Both the position numbers and the translations under genes were made by a program. The notes under the pieces are model-generated. The model saw only the letters and a list, made by a program, of their open reading frames with translations. It ran no database searches and was not told the origin of the DNA. A DNA stretch of 64,000 nucleotides from NCBI RefSeq assembly GCF_036711975.1, contig NC_091966.1:5587501-5651500 (forward strand), given 5' to 3'. Source of the DNA: Onthophagus taurus (Eukaryota > Arthropoda > Insecta > Coleoptera > Scarabaeidae). Shown piece by piece: positions 23,095-35,400 of the stretch. Position 1 is the stretch's first letter. Each line of letters starts with the position of its first letter.

Positions 23095-23275
23095 AATAAA
23101 AATTAGATAAATATTTGAAGAAACATTTTATTTTTATGAGATTGCGCCATCTATTGAAAATAAATCGTAATAACAATTAAGTTTGAAGTTAGAATTGTTG
23201 ATCAAAATCTCAATCAAGATAATTTTATTTATATTATTATAATGCTGTTTAATAAGGAGTGATAATTACAGTAAT
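23095..23275 (+). repeat. Direct repeat copy 1 (~180 bp)
   Basis: Shares gcgccatctattga, taaatcgtaataacaattaag and ttataatgctgtttaataa with 25150-25340 in the same order and orientation. A shorter related block lies at 25552-25605. It may be a dispersed element or a local duplication. Confidence 0.75.
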
Positions 23276-23329
23276 AATATTTAGTAATAACACACAATAA
23301 CTATAACTGTTAACAGCATACTGGAAAGT

Positions 23330-23760
23330 TGCAGATCATATTGCCAAATTCAGAAAAACAACTTAACGATGTTAACTCTTAAAGTTCTTCGACAAACTAC
23401 TGCACACTTTCAAAACAACAATTACAGCCGTACAAACAGGAAAAGTACAAGACAGTAAGGAACTACAAAAAATTCATGGATGTCAGAAGAAATCTTAGAA
23501 CTGATGAAAACTCGAAAATCTTACAAAACGAAAAATAAAGCGAAATATAAAGAAACGCAGAGAATCATCAGAAGGCACATCAGGAAAGCGAAAGAAGAGA
23601 TGGATGAGATGGATGAACAGCAGATGTGGGAAATTGGAGGACTTAGTAAGAAAACATGACCACTTCAATACATAGAAAAAGGTAAAGGAAGTTACTAATA
23701 TGAAGAAATACTTCACTACAATGACTCTATACTCTATTTTGTAATACGGAGGAGTAAAAT
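23330..23760 (+). mobile_element. Non-LTR retrotransposon fragment (linker before the RT domain)
   Basis: A + strand frame from about 23475 reads S-E-E-I-L-E-L-M-K-T-R-K-S-Y-K ... N-K-A-K-Y-K-E-T-Q-R-I-I-R-R-H-I-R-K-A-K-E-E. This is the basic linker between endonuclease and reverse transcriptase in many arthropod LINEs. It stops at codon level soon after R-K-H-D-H-F-N. Confidence 0.65.
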
Positions 23761-23892
23761 GAAAAGTCACGTTTACATTTGTTTCTCATAAAATGCAACA
23801 TGTCAATATAATTTGACATTGCACTAAAACCTCGATATAACGGATTAATACGGGGAAGCTCAATACAATAATCTAGCGCTGAATAACAAATC

Positions 23893-24395
23893 ATACTAGA
23901 CTAATACTAGTATTAAAACTAACACTAGAACTAGAAACATTCCGTTTAGCTGTACCTCTCTTAAGACGGCTGGTAGGTAGCGCTAGTTCTAGTTAACATT
24001 AATATATTAATGTTAACGATATTTTATAAAATATCACTATATTGCATAGTTATATTGAACTAAAACTATCACAAGTCCTAGAACTAGAATCATTCGGGTT
24101 TAGCCGTCTTGAGAGACGTGCGGCTAAACCCGAATGTTTCTAGTTCTCGGTCTAGTGTTAGTTCTAGTTTTACACTAGCCCTATCATTAGAACTAACAGA
24201 AGACCTAGAACTAGAATCATTCGGGTTTAGCCGTCTTGAGAGACGTACGGCTAAATGCGAATGTTTCTAGTTCTCGGGCTAGTGTTAGTTCTAGTGGCAG
24301 TGTAGGTAGCGCTAGTTAGCATAAGATATTACTATGTATGTTGTATATTTTTATTGAACTAAAACTAGAGCTAACACTAGACCTAGAATTAGATT
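23893..24395. repeat. Palindromic hairpin family, copies between LINE fragments
   Basis: At least two palindromic units with the cattcgggtttagccgtctt core, plus flanks carrying gtaggtagcgctagttagc and tttttattgaactaaaacta. They sit between the LINE linker (23330-23760) and a LINE C-terminal fragment (24400-24740). Confidence 0.85.
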
Positions 24396-24399
24396 TGTG

Positions 24400-24985
24400 A
24401 AAACGTACATCTGTTGAGTATTGTTATGCGGAGTAGAAGCATGGACTCTTGGAAATAATGGTATGAACGGATAGAAGCTTTTGAAATGTGGGTTTTCCGA
24501 AGAATGCTGAATATCCCTTGGACGGAGCACGTCACCAATGATGAGGTGCTAAGAAAGATGGGAACTAACAACGATTTCTTAAATATGGTAAAAATCCGGA
24601 AAATAAGTTATCTAAGGCATATTTATAGAGGCAAAAATTTTCTACGACTCATAATGGAAAGAGAAAATGCTCGTGGTTAAAGAATGGAAGAAACTGGACA
24701 GGCATGGACATAGAGAGCACTTTGCTGAAATTATCGCGTAATGGAGAAGGTACCTTAAGAAGAAGAGAATAGCCTAATCTCAGATTATCACCTTGGATTC
24801 AAGCAAATGCACTCAGCAATAAACCAAAAGCATAGAATAAACGACACCGTTGAATGGGCCTTGGAAGAAAACAAAGTCTGCTCGGCAGTCTTCCAAGACA
24901 TTGCACAAGCTTTTGACATAGTTTGGCTTGATACACAAACTAGACAAAATACTCTCAAACCAATACGTAGGAATTTGTGTGTAAA
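24400..24985 (+). mobile_element. Non-LTR retrotransposon fragments (C-terminal and RT pieces)
   Basis: 24400-24740 reads ...E-A-F-E-M-W-V-F-R-R-M-L-N-I-P-W-T-E-H-V-T-N-D-E-V-L, the common post-RT region of arthropod LINEs. 24795-24985 reads ...D-T-V-E-W-A-L-E-E-N-K-V-C-S-A-V-F-Q-D-I-A-Q-A-F-D, an early RT motif of jockey-like elements. Because the order is reversed relative to an intact protein, these are two separate insertions. Confidence 0.75.
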
Positions 24986-25657
24986 TTAATACATAATCTC
25001 TTCAGTTTTTTGTTCTCTTTACAGCATATTTCTTGCACTTAAACTTCTTTCCAATCTTAGTTCATTCTACACAACCTCATTTTTATATTGCATGCTCCAT
25101 GTATAAATTAATACATAGATAACTAACCTCGGATGAATAAATGTTACATAGCATGAAAATTAGATAAATATTTGAAAATAAACTTAATTTTTTTAATTTT
25201 TATGACATTGCGCCATCTATTGAATATAAATCGTAATAACAATTAAGTTTGAATTTAGAGTTATTAAACGAAAATATCAGTTAAGATAATTATTATAATT
25301 ATTCATATTATTATAATGCTGTTTAATAAAGAGTGATAATTATTAAAGTTTTAATTAGATAAAAAATAAAATTCTGTCAAATTAAATGGCGGGAAATTTT
25401 GAATCTTTCTTGTTAAATGATACATGTTATTATTACACATATATTATCTTATAAACTATAATTTATATAAAACTTAGAATGAAATCAATTATTTAATAAA
25501 ATTGCATAAAAACTATGTATTACATAACACGAAATCCATTAAATTTATTTTTATGTCATCTGAGAGTTGTGCCCTCTACTCAAAATAAATCGCACTACCA
25601 ATTAATCCGGTAAAATATTTTCCACCGGGAACAAGAAATTAAAAATAGAAGATAATT
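24986..25657 (+). other. Upstream region of CSN1 with direct repeat copy 2
   Basis: Contains the second copy (25150-25340) of the ~180-bp repeat at 23095 and a partial third near 25552-25605. The final ~60 bases are the likely CSN1 5' UTR. No other gene. Confidence 0.5.
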
Positions 25658-28600
25658 ATGCCACAATCCGTTCCAAACGTGATGTTTCAAGTAAGACCTA
25701 ACTTAAATTATATTGAAAAACCCGGAAAAATTATAATTTCCTTCTTAAACACTAAAATTCTGTCAGCTGTCATAGTTCTTTCATGAAAGCACATTAATTA
25801 AAAACGAAATTTAGTGAAAATAATAAAATATGCGTTATTTTCAGAACGCGGTAGAACCGATGCAGGTTGATGCCCCTCCTGAAGACAATGACAATAACGA
25901 AGAAGAGACCTATATTGTTGAAAATCCAACGTTAGATTTGGAAGTGTATGCAAATAGTTATGTGGGGTTAGCAAAATTATACAGACTCATTTACATCATT
26001 GATCATTGCCCATCATTAAGACTTGAAGCTTTAAAAATGGCAATATCATATGTTATGACAACCTTTAATGTAACAATGTATCAAGTACTTCATCAAAAAT
26101 TAGCTGAGGTAACGAGCACAAATGCTTTACCCGATGTTGCGGCCCAATCTACATCTCAAGATATCCCAGTAATGGATACAATGTGGATTGATAATAAATC
26201 AAAAAAGGCTGCTTTAAAATTAGAGAAGTTAGACAATGATTTAAAGAATTCGAAATCAAATTCAATTAAAGAAAGCATCAGAAGAGGTCATGACGATTTA
26301 GGTGATCATTATTTAGATTATGGAGATTTATCGAACGCCCTTAAATGTTATTCCCGATCAAGGGATTATTGTACGAGTGGAAAACATGTTGTAAATATGT
26401 GTTTGAATGTGATTAAAGTATCAGTTTATTTACAAAATTGGTCGCATGTGCTTAGTTATGTTTCTAAAGCTGAAAATACACCAGATTTTTTGGAACCTTC
26501 AACAAAAGATTCTAATCTAATGATTTTGACAAAACTTAAATGTGCAGCGGGATTAGCTGAATTAGCTACAAAAAAATATAAATCGGCCGCAAAACATTTT
26601 TTACAAGCCAATTTAGATCATTGTGATTTCCACGAATTGATGTCCCCAAATAATATCGCAATGTACGGCGGTTTATGTGCTTTAGCAACATTCGATAGAC
26701 ACGAATTACAAAAAAACGTCATCTTTAGTAGTTCATTCAAATTATTTTTGGAATTAGAGCCTCAATTGAGAGATATAATATTTAAATTTTACGAATCAAA
26801 ATACGCTTCATGTTTAAAACTTTTGGATGAAATTAAAGATAATTTATTATTGGATATGTATATCGCCCCTCACGTTAACACTTTGTATACTCAAATAAGA
26901 AACAGGGCTTTAATACAATATTTTAGTCCGTATTTATCGGCGGATATGCGGAAAATGGCCACGGCTTTTAATCGAACCGTTCCTGCTTTAGAAGATGAAT
27001 TAATGCAACTTATTTTGGATGGGCAAATTCAAGCGAGAATCGATTCTCATAATAAGATTTTATTTGCTAAAGATGTCGATCAGAGGAGTACTACTTTCGA
27101 GAAGAGCTTACAAATGGGGAAGGAGTATCAAAGAAGGACGCGTATGTTGATTCTAAGAGCTGCAGTTTTAAAGAATAAAATTCATGTTAAGGTAATTTTT
27201 AAATTAGTTATTACTAGGGCAACCAAAAATATGCTCAAAAAATAATAGTTTAAGCGCTTAAAAAATGCTGTATAAAAATCAAAATATGCTGTTTAAACAT
27301 GAAAATATGCTCTATAAAAAAGAGTCTTTTCCAAATATTCCTATCAAATTTAAAATGTAGTTGTCTTTTAAATCTGTAGGCGAAGTTAAACAAAATAAAG
27401 TAGAAATGATTTCTATTTATATCTCGAGACATTTATTAGTTTGACATGTTTAAACTAAAAGACAATTAGAAAATATTGAACAATATACAAAAGACAAATA
27501 GAAAGAAATAGATAATAAAACAAATACAGATTCAACTTAAATTTTGATTACAATAAATGACAAACATCTCACCTAAATTATCAAAAAGGAAGCTTTGTCT
27601 GTTTGCATGTAAAACATTCTTGTACATTGAAAAACTTCGTTCCACTTCCACTGAAGTTATAGGTGCAAACTTAAATGCTAGTATTTCACTAACAGTGTAT
27701 TTATTGTTTTTATTTCTGTAGATCCTGTACTTAAACATGTAGAAATTTCTTTCAAAATAGAAAAACCATGATTTTTTGAAATACACATATCCATTTTTTT
27801 CTTTACTGGCTTAGCAATTTCACTGTTTATTCCATTAATTAAGTCCTGAGCTTTTGTCACTATATCAACCTGTGCAGAAAGCGAAAGCCCAGTTGTTTCC
27901 AATGTTTTTGTTGACGCACAAAGGAAGCCATAATTTGATGCAATGAAAATCAAATCTGATTTTATTGTATTGTCATTTAGTAAGGCCTTTGAAATTTTGA
28001 TTGACGCAGCGTCCTCTTCGTCTAATGCATCAAACACATTCCTAATTGTTTCGAAATTAGTTGCATAGTACTTTGCCGCTTCAATCCATGTTCCCCAGCG
28101 AGTAGTTACCGGTTGTGGAGGAAGAACAATACTAGGCGCTATTTCCTTAAAAATTGCTACTCTTGATGGCGCTTTTAAAAATACTTTTTTCACATTGGTC
28201 GATGTTAGTGTATGTACCTCGAATTTGCTCACAAACTCTATGAAGTCCGTGTGCAGCACAAGTCAAGTGTGTCACTTTTGGATAAAACGTTTGTATCGCC
28301 TTTGCTGCTTTTACCATATAGGGAGCAGCATCTGATACAAAGAGTAAAATCATATCTCTGTTGAAAGTCTCACCCAAAATCTTAACAGAATCATCGAAAT
28401 GTCTTGCAATAGTGCTATGATTCGCTTTATCAAGCACTGCTGTATTTAACAAAAATTTTTGTTTCGCAATCGACTCATCATTATCCAAAATACCAATGAT
28501 GACATTTGCCACATATCTTCCTGTTGCATCTGTGGTTTCGTCAATTGAGAGCCACAAGAAGCGACCGTTGATACATTTTCGTATGTGTTCTATGGTATTT

Positions 28601-31600
28601 TGGTAAAGTTCCTTAACATACTTTGTGCGAAGAGTAGTTTCAGATGGTACTTTGTACTCTGTGTATGACTCTAGGAACGATACTAATTTTTTGTTACGCA
28701 TTTTATATAGAGGTATATTAGCTGAAATTAGTGCGCTACATAGATCTTCTGCAAATTGAATATCTTTTGATTTGGATGTGGAACATTCAGCAAAAAAAGG
28801 CTGAGTAGTTTTCTTCTCATTATTCTTTTTCTCTAATTCTTGTGTTTTAAACTTGCTAGATGCTGTTTTACCGAGAATATTTTTTCGGCTGACACAGATT
28901 TGTTGCACACTTTGCAAAAAAGTACCTTACCATCAGTTTTGAATACAGGATATTCACGCACATATTGGGATAACTTTCCTGAACTTTTCGAATGTCGATA
29001 ATTTAATATTCTTTAAAGAATTGAATAACTTTATGGTAACTTTATATCAAATTGCAAAATAAAATTTTGAAAATATGCATTAAAAATATTCATTTATTTC
29101 CAAAAATGTTATATAATTTGAAAATATGCAATGTATGCTCGTATAGATAAAATAAGCAAAAATATGCTCTAACAAATACGGCTCAAAATTCATAGATTGG
29201 TTTGAAACAAATTTCTATCTAGTCCATTTTATTCTGGAGGCTATGAAAAAAAAATATACGTTTGCATATTTTTGGTTGCCCTAGTTATTACTAGAGTTTT
29301 TATTGTTAATTAAAAGTTTACAATTTTCTGTACAATACATGACAAACCAAACTTAACTTCCCTTTCATCCCCATTTCCTGTATTCCCTCGCCCCAACCAC
29401 CACCCAAGGTTTATATGTTAAAGGTTGTCTAAGTTCCTATGCTGCAATACTTTGATTTTAGTTTGTGGGCGAGGGGCAAGAACAGGAGTGTTTCGTGACG
29501 TATAGTTCATTTTTTTTCTATAATACCTGCCAAATTGTTGTAAAGTTGGCAAAATTACCAGGGAGTTTTATTTTATCATGTTTTGAAGTAAATATGTTTG
29601 AGCTTTCGTTATTCAAAATTGCATAAAAAATGTTGTGGGGTGTTTATTTGCCATTTATTTACCTAGAAAAGGTGTTTTGTTCTATTTAATTACTTTGTAG
29701 CACGTTTTTACAACAAACATGTACTTCGTTAAAATCGTATTTATCTAAAAATTTATTAGTATTTTAACCTCAACTATTTAGTTACTGAAAATGTTACTAA
29801 AATCAGGAAAACAACATAAATTTTATAAGGGTCTTAGATAATACCAACAGAAACCCTAAAAAATTTACATTGACAAGTATTATAGAAAAAAAACGAACTA
29901 TAAGTAGGGATGCAACATCGCTCATAAAAACATCGATGTTTTCCAAAAGTGAAACATCGATGTCGAAAACATCGACGTATTATACCGATACATCGATGTT
30001 TAAAAAAAATATTCAGTGGCTGAATTTTTATTATCATAATAATCAATAATATTTGGACCGCGTTCTGCATCACTTGGCTAAGCGACAAATAATAATAATA
30101 ATAACTTTATTATCATAAATTTAATCACTAAAACTAGAATGATGACGATTTGTGTAAAAATTTTTGAAGAAAATAATCTAGAGTTTGATTTTGTACTTTT
30201 AAACTGGTTTTTATTTTATATAGAATTTCAGTCTAATTTTACAAATAGATTAACATCTCTCATCTTATCCATTTTACAAACAAGTTTCTTAATATTACTT
30301 TTTGTTTTGTTAAAAAAGATCACATATTAATGTCGAAATCAGATTATTAGTTACTAATTTACAAAATTAAAGTTTAAAAAGTTGTAAAATGAAACTAAGG
30401 ACGAAGTGTTACAAGTTTACAGATTAAAATTTAAGAACGCTCTTTTTTAACGAAGGAGATATTAAGAAACTTGGGAAAAATTCAAGAATCATCATATGGC
30501 TTAAAAATCGACGACTTTTTTTTAATCAATGTGAAATGACCCAAAAAACACGTTAAAAATATAAAGAAAGTGCGGAAAAGTGACTAACACTAGATTAACT
30601 TCAGTTATAAAACTTCTATTACATGATAATTAAGTTCAGGTTTAAAATGTCAACCTCACTTTTGACATATTTGTAATCTTCATTAAAAATCCTTTAAAAT
30701 GAGTGCAAACACGACATATTTATCTTCAATATTAATGAAGTTATGGTCAACTTCCGGTTAAGAATGTCAATTTTGACATATTTGTAATCGTCGTGAAAAA
30801 TCCTTTAAAATGAGTCCAAACATGTTATATTTAATTGCAATATTAATCGAGATATAAGCAACTTCCGCTTGGAAATGTCAATGTCATTTTGACATATTCA
30901 TAATTTTTATAAAATGTCTTAATATTTGTCACAAAAACAAAAGTATAATAAAAAATTAAGGTTGGTATTAATATTTAAAAATTAAATTACTATCTTTATT
31001 GTTGCTAACTTAGGGTTTAATGTTTTTTATTCTAACTTTTTTGTTTTTTTAGATAAGTGCGTCATCTTTGGACTCATTTTAAAGGTTTTTTAAGGAAGAT
31101 GACAAAGATGTCAAAATTGAAGTTGACGTTTCAAACCGGAAGTGATTACATTTCCATTAATATTAAAGTTAAATATGTCGAGTTTGGACTCATTTTAAAG
31201 GATTTTTTATGAAGTTGACAATTATGTCAAAATTGAAAGTTCGAATTTTTTGGTTTTTTGAGATAAATGTGTCATGTTTGGACTCACTTTAAACGTAATA
31301 ATAAAATTAAAGTTGACATTGACAACTGAAAGTTTTTTTCACGACTAAACCCGAATGTTTCTAGTTCTCATTCTAGTTTTAGTTCAATAAAAACATACAA
31401 CATAGTAATATCTTATGCTAATTAGCGCTACCTACCACTACCATACCAACCATAACTCGAAAACTGTCAATGTTATCAAAATTTTCAAAGAATAAAAGTT
31501 TCTAAAATAAATTTCTATTAAATAGTACAAAAATAAATGTAGGGTTACGAGCGAACAAAAAAGTTATGTACTTTTGTGTGAAATTGAGGTTTATTGCTTT

Positions 31601-32046
31601 AAATATCAACTTTATCTAGGTTGTTCATTAAACATTATATTCTGTAAAGTTAAATTATATACCGTGATTATCTGCACCTTCTCTCCCTCGAGCTTGATTT
31701 GCCTTTTTACCTTCCCTTTCTGTCTCCATCTCCTCTCCGTATTGCTCTCCTCCATAACTCCCCTTGCTATTGCTGGTTTAATACCCCCGTCCCCTCAGCC
31801 CTCTCCCTCACAGTCGGTTATCCGCTCCCTCCCTTTCAACCCTCTCCCCATGTTCTCATAATTAATGCTGCTCTTCAGCAACTGTGCCGCTATCTGGTAT
31901 TCCCCATAGTTTCTAATTAAATTAATTATTATTAAGTGTGTAATTAAATTTTTAATTTTTAGAGCCCACAAAGAGATACGACAAGTCAAAGTACCGATTT
32001 AGCTGTAGCTTCAGGTACAACTTCAGTTATTTCAGCGAGGAATTAA
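25658..32046 (+). CDS. CSN1: CSN1 / GPS1, COP9 signalosome subunit 1
   Basis: A scaffold subunit of the COP9 signalosome, which removes NEDD8 from cullins. The model joins 25658-25690, 25845-27191 and 31963-32046, giving 487 residues (human about 490). Exon 1 gives [11 protein letters not shown]; exon 2 opens after ttattttcag with N-A-V-E-P-M-Q-V-D, a start shared with fly CSN1b, so the in-frame ATG at 25830 is intronic. The middle is helical-repeat ([15 protein letters not shown]), and the PCI domain is at roughly residues 270-430 ([12 protein letters not shown] ... [14 protein letters not shown]). The last exon supplies S-P-Q-R-D ... S-A-R-N, matching the conserved S-P-P-R-E tail. Intron 2 is 4.8 kb and full of inserted elements. 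Confidence 0.94.
27215..29283 (-). mobile_element. hAT transposon in CSN1 intron 2 with perfect 8-bp duplication
   Basis: A 2069-bp element flanked by gttattac on both sides (27207-27214 and 29284-29291). The termini are inverted repeats starting tagggcaaccaaaaatatgc. It begins only 23 bases after the CSN1 splice donor. Its transposase runs on the minus strand, antisense to CSN1. Confidence 0.95.
27532..28990 (-). pseudogene. hAT transposase, CGGBP1/ZBED-like, frameshifted
   Basis: Read on the minus strand the protein begins with a zinc-finger [12 protein letters not shown]. It continues through [16 protein letters not shown] and [12 protein letters not shown], both conserved in hAT catalytic domains. 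It ends with the dimerisation motif [14 protein letters not shown] near 27640. The frame shifts near 28920, 28200 and 27730, so it is not translatable as one protein. CGGBP1-type proteins in animals descend from this transposase type. Confidence 0.88.
29284..29900. other. CSN1 intron 2, no feature
   Basis: AT-rich intronic DNA after the hAT element; nothing recognisable. Confidence 0.35.
29903..30010. repeat. Cluster of acatcgatgt palindromes (hAT-like end)
   Basis: Starts with tagggatgcaacatcg, a hAT-like terminus, followed by four boxes of the palindrome acatcgatgt or one-base variants at about 29930, 29953, 29969 and 29989. No matching opposite end is seen within the intron, so this looks like a solitary transposon end with subterminal binding sites. 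Confidence 0.55.
30011..30630. other. CSN1 intron 2, no clear feature
   Basis: AT-rich with a short aat trinucleotide run near 30090; no gene or clear repeat. Confidence 0.3.
30635..31315. repeat. Inverted array of a ~120-bp unit in CSN1 intron 2
   Basis: Two to three direct copies of a unit containing ttttgacatatttgtaat, aaatcctttaaaatgagt and aacttccg lie at 30640-30900. Reverse-complement copies (tttggactcattttaaagg, aattttgacat types) lie at 31060-31310. The transcript of this intron would fold back over roughly 250 bases per arm, with imperfect pairing. Confidence 0.8.
31343..31448. repeat. Half copy of the palindromic hairpin family
   Basis: Contains aacccgaatgtttctagttctc and, in reverse orientation, the acatagtaatatcttatgct and agcgctacctac flanks seen at 24300 and 58030. 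Confidence 0.8.
31680..31860. other. Pyrimidine-rich, GC-richer tract
   Basis: About 180 bases are strongly C/T-rich, unlike the surrounding intron. Its complement is purine-rich like the LINE at 34350-35907, so it could be an antisense fragment of that family; I cannot identify a domain. Confidence 0.3.
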
Positions 32047-32168
32047 ATGAGTGTATTTTTTCCAAGTTTATTTTTTGTTTGAATTTAACGTTTATGTTAA
32101 GGAGAAATGATTAATTAAAAGACGTTTTCTTTGATAATACCTTGTATTATTATTACTGTAAAATCAAC

Positions 32169-32174
32169 AATAAA
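32169..32174 (+). promoter_or_regulatory. Polyadenylation signal of CSN1
   Basis: AATAAA about 120 bases after the stop codon, in the 363-bp gap between the convergent CSN1 and TMF1 genes. Confidence 0.6.
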
Positions 32175-32409
32175 ATCATTTTTTTATACATTTAACCAAC
32201 GATAGGATTACTAATAATGTACAACTATGTACAATGTAGCGCTTTTTCTCTTCCACAATTTTTCTGTAACGATTCGTATCACAGTGTATTAAATACAAAA
32301 TAATCCAATAAAATTTAACTTAAATAAAAAACGTGATTTAGACATTCCGAGTGCCCAAAAAACATATAAACCTTTAATAATTTACTTTTTAATGATAAGG
32401 AAATAAAAC

Positions 32410-35400
32410 TTATTTCTCCTTTTGCTGATTTAACAAATCATCTATTTGAGATTTATACATTTCTTTAATATCTACCAAATCTAATTTCAATTCTTCCGTT
32501 TCCTCAACCTTTTCCCCATACAATTGACATAATGTTTCGTACTGTTGCGTTAATTCATCGAATTGCGTTTGCAACGAATCGTGTTTTATTACTTTCCCCT
32601 CTAATTGTTCAACTTTTGATATTAAACTAGATATTTCTTTATTGAGAAGCGTCCTTTCGTGTTCTCGCCTCTTTAACTCCCAATGTAACTGTTGAACTTC
32701 GCCGTCTTTTTGTTTCAAACTCGTTTGAATGTATTGCATTTCTAACATATTCGTACATCGACTTGACGTTGATGTTTCAAACACATCATCCTAAATCAAA
32801 TTAATTAAATTATTTAAATAATCTAAATACAACAATTTCTTTAACACTTACAGGTAACCATAAAGAACTTGAAATCGATTCCGATATCGACATACTTGGA
32901 GATAAACTACGAGGTGGAACGATTTGACTTGCCGCTTGCTTTTCCTCTTGAATCGTTTCAGATTTTTCATCATCATTTGAAATTCGATCAATTTGTTGCA
33001 AATTGTTTTGAAGCGATGAAATTTCTTTTCGAAGATTTTCAACGAGCTCCCTTTCGGTTTTAAGAGTTGTTTGAAAAATATCGATTTCGCTACGAAAAAG
33101 GATTTGATTAATACATTTTGAATAAGAAAGTGGGAAATTTACTTCTTTAATTTTTGCTGATTTAATATGTACTCAGTTTCCTTTTGGTCGAATTGGACGG
33201 CGGCCAAATCTTTTTCACGCTTTATATCTGATAATTTTAATTCTGCTTCGGTTAATCTAGCTTTGAATGATACAGAATCTTCGCGCGCTATTCGTTCTAA
33301 ATCTGTTAATGTTCTTAGTTTGGTTTGTAAATCATCTAAAAAATTAATTAATTAATTAAGTATGAAGGTTTTCACGACTCGTGTTAATTAAACTAAAACT
33401 AACACTAACTCTAGACGTGGAACTAGAAACATTCGGCTAAACCTAAATGATTCTAGTTCTAAGACTAGTATTAGTTCTACTATTAGTTCAATAAAAATGA
33501 ACCACAATCTAGTATTGAATAACAGGTAAAACTAGAACTAACACTAGACCTCGAACTAGAAAGTTTCGGGTTTAGCCGTCTTAAGAGACGTGCGGCTAAA
33601 TCCGAATGTTTCTAGTTCTAGGTCTAGTGTTAGTTCTAGTTTTGCACTATCACTAGAACTAACACAAAAGCTAAAACTAGAATCATTCGGGTTTAGCCGT
33701 CTTGAGAGACGTGCGGCTAAATCCAAATGTTTCTAGTTCTCGGTTTAGTGTTAGTTCTAGTTTTACACTATCACTAGAACTAACACAAAACCTAGAACTA
33801 GAATCATTCGGGTTTAGCCGTCTTGAGAGACGTGCGGCTAAACCCGAATGTTTCTAGTTCTAGGTTAGCGGTTCTCAAACTTATATCCTTGCGTACCACT
33901 AAGGCTATTTTAAAAATCAGGTAAGTACCACTGAACAAAAAAAAACAATAATGATAATGCAAATATAAACTGTTTTGCGTACCACTTGAGAACTTCTCGC
34001 GTACCATCAGTGGTACGCGTACCATAGTTTGATAACCACTGTTCTAGGTCTTGTGGTAGTTCTAGTGATAGTGTTAGTTTAAAACTAGACCTAGAACTAG
34101 AATCATTCGGGTTTAGCCGTCTTGAGAGACGTGCGGCTAAATCCGAATGTGTCTAGTTCTCGGTCTAGTGTTAGTTCTAGTTTTGCACTATCACTAGAAC
34201 TAACACAAAACCTAGAACTAGAATCATTCGGGTTTAGCCGTCTTGAGAGACGTGCGGCTAAACCCGAATGTTTCTAGTTCTAGGTATAGTGTTAGTTCTA
34301 GTTTTACACTAGCACTGTTACTAGTACTAACATTAGACCTAGAATTAGAAACATTCCTACTAGACTCGGCATACAAGGTATACACGAAGATACTGCTGGG
34401 AAGACTGGAAGAGGAGATGGAGTGGGGGGGGAATTTTGCCGGATGGACAGGCAGGCTTTCAGAAGGGAAGGGGAGCAATCGACAACGTGTACGTGTTGAA
34501 GCATCTGGCAGATAGAGAGCTGGATAAGAAGGGAGGGAAATTGTACGCCCTGTTTATAGATTTGAAGGCGGCTTTTGATAAGGTGGATAGGGGGAAGTTG
34601 TGGGAGGAGGGGGATCACGGAACACCTAATTACGAGAGTGAAGGAAATATACATGGAGACTATGGCTAGGATAAAAGTGGAAGATAAGTTGAGCGACGTG
34701 TTCTGGACGACGAAGGGACTGAGGCAGGGATGTCCGCTGAGCCCAAGTCTATTTGCACTGTATTCGGCGGACCTGGAAGATAGATTGGGGAAGGGGCAGA
34801 TGGGAGGGTTGGTGGTGGGAGGTAGAAAGGTGCATATGTTAGCATACGCGGATGACATCGTGGTCATGGCGAGAGAAGCGGCGGAGATGAAGGATATGAT
34901 AAAGACATTGGAAAGATATTTTAGGGGGAAGGGGCTGGAAGTGAATGTGGGGAAGACAAGGATGATGAAGTTTTGTAAGGGTGGGAGAAAAAGAACAGAA
35001 AACTGGAGATGGGAAGGAAAAGAGATCGAGGAGGTTAGGGAGTATACTTACTTGGGGTATGTGTTTAGGGAGGACAACAGGGAGGGGTCGCATGTGATAG
35101 CTATGGCAAAAAAGGCGAATAAGGTGATGGGACAAGTATGGGGTTGGGGGAAGAGAGTCTTTGGAAGGAATGTGGCAGCGAGGAAGATTATGTTTGAAGG
35201 TCTGGTTAGCAGTGTGATGATGTATGGGGATGGAGAGAGCAGGGAATGGTGGAGGACGTGCAAACTAGATATTGGAGATGGGTGCTTGGGGTGGCGAGAG
35301 AAACACCGGGGTATATAATGAGGGAAGAGGTAAAGGTGGATAAGGTCAGAGTGGAGGCAGGCAGGAGGGCAGTGAAATATGAAGAAAGAATAGAAGGGAG

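Noticed and set aside
25830-25844. ATG at 25830 as the CSN1 start (M-R-Y-F-Q)
   Set aside because: These codons form the tail of an intron ending ttattttcag; exon 1 at 25658-25690 joins in frame to N-A-V-E-P-M-Q-V-D, as in other CSN1 proteins.
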